Origin: Deltaproteobacteria bacterium
GTDB lineage: Bacteria; Desulfobacterota; Binatia; HRBIN30; JACQVA1
Assembly: GCA_016210005.1 (NCBI GenBank)
Contig: JACQVA010000082.1
Span: 1 to 52,859, forward strand
DNA: 52,859 nt
Direction of reading: 5' to 3'
The position numbers and the translations under genes were made by a program. The notes under the pieces were generated by a model. It was given only the letters and a program-made list of their open reading frames with translations. It was not told the origin of the DNA and did no database searches. This document shows, one piece after another, positions 50,447-52,859 of the stretch (its first letter is position 1; the number at the start of each line of letters is the position of its first letter).

Positions 50447-51655
50447 ATGGCAAGCTCGATTGCAGCCATCCAAGCGGCTCTGCACGCGCAGTCAGACGCG
50501 GCCGGGATTGATGCTTGGCTGTTCTACGATTTTCGCGGCAGCGATGCCCTTGCCTATCGCGTACTCGGTCTACCGCAGGCGGAACTCACGCGGCGCTGGT
50601 TCTACCTAGTGCCGGCCAGCGGTCATCCGCGGGCGCTGGTATCGGCGGTCGAGCCCGAGGCGTTGGCAGACCTGCCGGGCGAGCGGATCGTCTATCGCAC
50701 GTGGCAGGATCTCCACGACGGCCTGCGCGGCTTGCTGCGCGGCTGTCGCCGAGTGGCGATGCAGTATTCGCCGAACAATGCCATTCCGTACGTCAGCCGG
50801 GTCGATGCCGGCACCGTCGAGCTGGTCCGCAGCTGCGGCGTGGAGTTGGTCTCCTCGGCCGACCTCATGCAGCGCTGCGAGGCGGTATGGAGCCCGGCGC
50901 AATACGCCAGCCACTGCCGCGCCGCCCGCGGGTTGCGCCAAACGGTCGATGACACCTTCGCCCACATCGCCGCCGCCATCAACGCCGGCACCCAGTCGAC
51001 CGAGCTGGGCGCGCAAGCATTCATGCTCGATTCTTTTGCTCGCGCAGGCCTGCTCACGAGCAAGCCCCCAATCGTCGCGGTCGACAGCCATAGCGCTAAC
51101 CCTCACTACCAACCCGAGCCCGCCACCAACGCGGCTATTCGGCGCGGTAGCTTTGTGTTAATCGACCTCTGGGCAAAGGAGCCAGGCGGGGTGTACGCAG
51201 ACATCACATGGACCGGCTATGCGGGCGAGAGCGTGCCGGATGAATATGCCAACGTGTTCGCGGTGGTGCGCGCGGCCCGCGATGCCGCCGTCATGCTGGT
51301 AAGTGAGGCAGCGCGCTCGCAGCGCTCACTCTGCGGCGCAGATGTCGATGAAGCGGCCCGCTCGGTCATTCGCCGCGCCGGCTACGGCGACTACTTCGTC
51401 CATCGCACCGGGCATTCGATCGGCGTCGAGGTCCACGGCAACGGCGCCAACATCGACGGCTTCGAGAGCCCCGATCACCGCCGCCTGATTCCCGGCACCT
51501 GCTTCTCGATCGAGCCGGGAATCTACCTGCCGGGGCGGTTCGGCGTGCGCAGCGAAGTGGACGTATACCTCTCCGAGCGCGACGCCGAGGTTACCGGCAT
51601 GCCGGCGCAAACCGCCGTTGTGCCGCTACTCGCTCCGAAGATGAGGGTCGCATGA
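50447..51655 (+). CDS. M24 family metallopeptidase (Xaa-Pro peptidase-like)
   Basis: 402 residues. A creatinase-N domain precedes the pita-bread domain with the five metal ligands: two Asp (VLIDLW, YADITW), His (TGHSIGVEVHG), Glu (SIEPGIYLP) and Glu (VRSEVDVYL). The ATG at 50447 fits the N-terminal fold. Its stop overlaps the start of the following lipoprotein (ATGA). Confidence 0.87.
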   Translation: MASSIAAIQAALHAQSDAAGIDAWLFYDFRGSDALAYRVLGLPQAELTRRWFYLVPASGHPRALVSAVEPEALADLPGERIVYRTWQDLHDGLRGLLRGCRRVAMQYSPNNAIPYVSRVDAGTVELVRSCGVELVSSADLMQRCEAVWSPAQYASHCRAARGLRQTVDDTFAHIAAAINAGTQSTELGAQAFMLDSFARAGLLTSKPPIVAVDSHSANPHYQPEPATNAAIRRGSFVLIDLWAKEPGGVYADITWTGYAGESVPDEYANVFAVVRAARDAAVMLVSEAARSQRSLCGADVDEAARSVIRRAGYGDYFVHRTGHSIGVEVHGNGANIDGFESPDHRRLIPGTCFSIEPGIYLPGRFGVRSEVDVYLSERDAEVTGMPAQTAVVPLLAPKMRVA

Positions 51656-51834
51656 ACGTAGCTCGCCAGCACGCAAATTTCTGGGAACGCATCGCTGCCG
51701 GAGCCGCCGTCCTCGTGCTGCTCAGTTGCCTCGGAGTGCTTTTCACCTCGTGTGGTGGTGACGATCTGGTCTTACCGGGCTCGGGCGTCGTGCTGCCGAC
51801 GGCGACAGAGGCTGAGCCAACGGCGACGCCGTGA
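51652..51834 (+). CDS. Very small lipoprotein with Pro-Thr tail
   Basis: 60 residues. A signal sequence with a hydrophobic core ends in a lipobox-like FTSC, giving a mature lipopeptide of about 28 residues that ends in Pro/Thr/Ala/Glu. The tail has the same style as the matrixin linker at 23490-23830. It is translationally coupled to the M24 peptidase gene by ATGA, so the two may be functionally linked. No family was recognised. A fortuitous frame is possible. Confidence 0.5.
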   Translation: MNVARQHANFWERIAAGAAVLVLLSCLGVLFTSCGGDDLVLPGSGVVLPTATEAEPTATP

Positions 51835-51930
51835 AGAGCGACATCCTCATTGAACCCTTCCCTTCCCTGCCCCGACCTGAGACTCGCCCGGGTTATGAAC
51901 GCGGCACCCGTGCCACGTCTTGTACGACGA

Positions 51931-52232
51931 ATTGAGCGGATTGAGCGGACTCGGATCGCCTCGAAGCCTTCTCCGGCCCGTGAAATGCTTTCCATCCGCT
52001 TAATCCGTTGTCAGAAGAGTCCGAGCTTTCGGTGGGTTCGGTGGCAGGGGTCTCGACTCCGCGCCTCCGCGTCTCCGCGGCTCCGCGTGAGTGAACGCCG
52101 AGGGTCTCCGTGTTGGAGAAAAGCCAGACCGAGAGCCGGCCCCTCATTGTCGAAGCGTTACATCGTCGCGGGCAAGACGCGAACCGCGAAACCCTACTCA
52201 CCACAGAGGCCGCCGAGGGCCGCAGAGGCTGA
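51931..52232. repeat. Cluster of short-word (9-10 bp) arrays
   Basis: Four adjacent arrays of different words are seen. They are ATTGAGCGG-type (51931-51954), TTCGGTGGG/TTCGGTGGC (52026-52048), CTCCGCGTC/CTCCGCGGC (52057-52090) and CCACAGAGG/CCGCAGAGG-type (52198-52232). They are spaced by unique DNA. None codes for a convincing protein. The 600-base stretch from 51835 to about 52366 contains nothing else. Confidence 0.6.
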
Positions 52233-52366
52233 CAGGGCTCCGCTTCTCCGCCGATCTTCCCGTTCTCTGCCCGCGCCGTACTGGAGGGAGCCAGCCCCTC
52301 GGTGCCGGGGCGCAGTGGCGCCACGGCTGCTGACCATGGTGGTGTAGGCCCTTCGACGCAGCCTAG

Positions 52367-52622
52367 CGCGGGCATCTTGCCTGCGGTCTTTCCTCCCGGT
52401 GGTGCAGGCATCTTGCCTGCGGTTCCTGACCCACCGAAGCCCAAGCTGCTCAGTCCCTCGGTGGCGCAGGCATCTTGCCTGCGGTCCCTGACCCACCCAA
52501 ACCCAAGCTGCTCGATCAAGTGCGCGACGCCATCCGCCAGTGGCGCAGGTATCCCTGCCTGCGGTCCTTGAGTCTTCCGCACCGAGGCCTGCCTGCCGAA
52601 GCCCCGGCGCAGGCAGGAGGCA
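52367..52622. repeat. Palindromic repeat family GCAGGCATCTTGCCTGC
   Basis: Perfect or near copies of this palindromic word lie at about 52368-52384, 52404-52420, 52466-52482 and 52545-52562. An extended stem (GCCTGCCTGC with GCAGGCAGGAGGC) sits at 52586-52622. Between copies 2 and 3, and again after copy 3, a 25-base unit (with AAGCTGCTC) is tandemly duplicated with a spacing of about 62 bases. The duplicated unit is part of the integrase fragment that follows. Confidence 0.7.
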
Positions 52623-52760
52623 TACGTGCATTGGATCGAGCGCTACATCTTCTTCCACCACAAGCGCCACCCCGCGGAGATGGGCAAGCAGGAGATCACG
52701 CAGTTCCTTACCGCGCTGGCCGTCGACCGACACGTCAGCGCCTCGACGCAGAACCAGGCC
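52493..52760 (+). pseudogene. Disrupted integron-type integrase N-terminus
   Basis: PKLLDQVRDAIRQ (52499-52540) and EAYVHWIERYIFFHHKRHP followed by ASTQNQA (52617-52760) together match the SAM-like N-terminal domain of integron/phage tyrosine recombinases. The two pieces are separated by about 76 bases of the palindromic repeat, where only 20-30 bases would be expected. They lie in different frames, so the gene is interrupted. The catalytic C-terminal domain is absent. Confidence 0.6.
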
Positions 52761-52771
52761 CCGATGCCGCG

Positions 52772-52852
52772 CCGGTGCGCACCTGCCCCAACTGCGGCGG
52801 GCCGCTGCAAGTGCTGGAACTCCTGCCCCCGCCCGCCGTGATGGTCCACTGA
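52772..52852 (+). pseudogene. Zinc-finger-like C-terminal fragment
   Basis: Directly after the integrase fragment another frame encodes a short CPNCGG zinc-knuckle piece ending in a Pro-rich stretch and TGA at 52852. It resembles the C-terminus of some transposases. It is joined to the integrase piece without its own start. Which family it derives from could not be determined. Confidence 0.35.
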
Positions 52853-52859
52853 GTCTGGC

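Overview
The window is GC-rich (about two thirds G+C by eye) and densely coded. It reads as a chromosomal segment of an uncultivated, aerobic-type bacterium of the former Deltaproteobacteria, possibly Binatota-like. That placement is my inference. It rests on paired FadE-type acyl-CoA dehydrogenases, an F420/FMN luciferase-like oxidoreductase, secreted proteins with Pro/Thr-rich tails, a matrixin protease and a 2-oxoacid:ferredoxin oxidoreductase. No rRNA, tRNA, CRISPR array or intact phage was seen.

Layout. 1-2474 is an accessory, repeat-rich region. It has a small lipoprotein, a GxxExxY nuclease-fold gene bounded by inward-facing octamer arrays, two apparently internally deleted copies of that cassette, and remnants of a toxin-antitoxin pair and an HTH-like gene. 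2475-9100 holds an RND/MMPL exporter fused to a cyclic-nucleotide-binding domain, a VapBC pair with a palindromic operator candidate, RNase D, an exported protein and a glycine-oxidase-like enzyme. 9116-17409 is mostly information processing: an MBL hydrolase, then on the minus strand ftsY, smc and an HNH protein, and on the plus strand a short leader ORF and an RNase E/G gene. 17597-23349 carries korAB, a host-attachment-like protein, YceI, a sensorless histidine kinase and an SRPBCC protein.

23404-29062 (minus) has a secreted matrixin with a Pro-Thr-Arg repeat tail, then an overlapping operon of a sulfatase-superfamily protein, wecB and wecC, suggesting surface-polysaccharide synthesis. 29063-29754 is a graveyard where an IS91-type transposase fragment abuts a frameshifted AAA ATPase. 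29755-39124 holds glpK, then clpS-clpA, a pair of acyl-CoA dehydrogenases, aroC and ettA. 39194-45222 (minus) is a run of five enzymes: a SPASM radical SAM protein, an acyl-CoA dehydrogenase, a B12-binding radical SAM protein, a luciferase-like oxidoreductase and a zinc alcohol dehydrogenase. This run may be an undescribed pathway. 45386-51834 holds an acyltransferase, an M32 carboxypeptidase, a divergent lipoate-ligase-fold protein, an RNase Z-like protein, an M24 peptidase and a tiny lipoprotein. 51835-52859 is non-coding: short-word repeats, a palindromic repeat family and a broken integron-type integrase.

The most interesting candidate is the GxxExxY cassette at 986-1444. It has inverted octamer arrays at both ends, and two nearby short copies keep both ends but have lost the middle. 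This is the arrangement expected of a mobile element and its non-autonomous derivatives.
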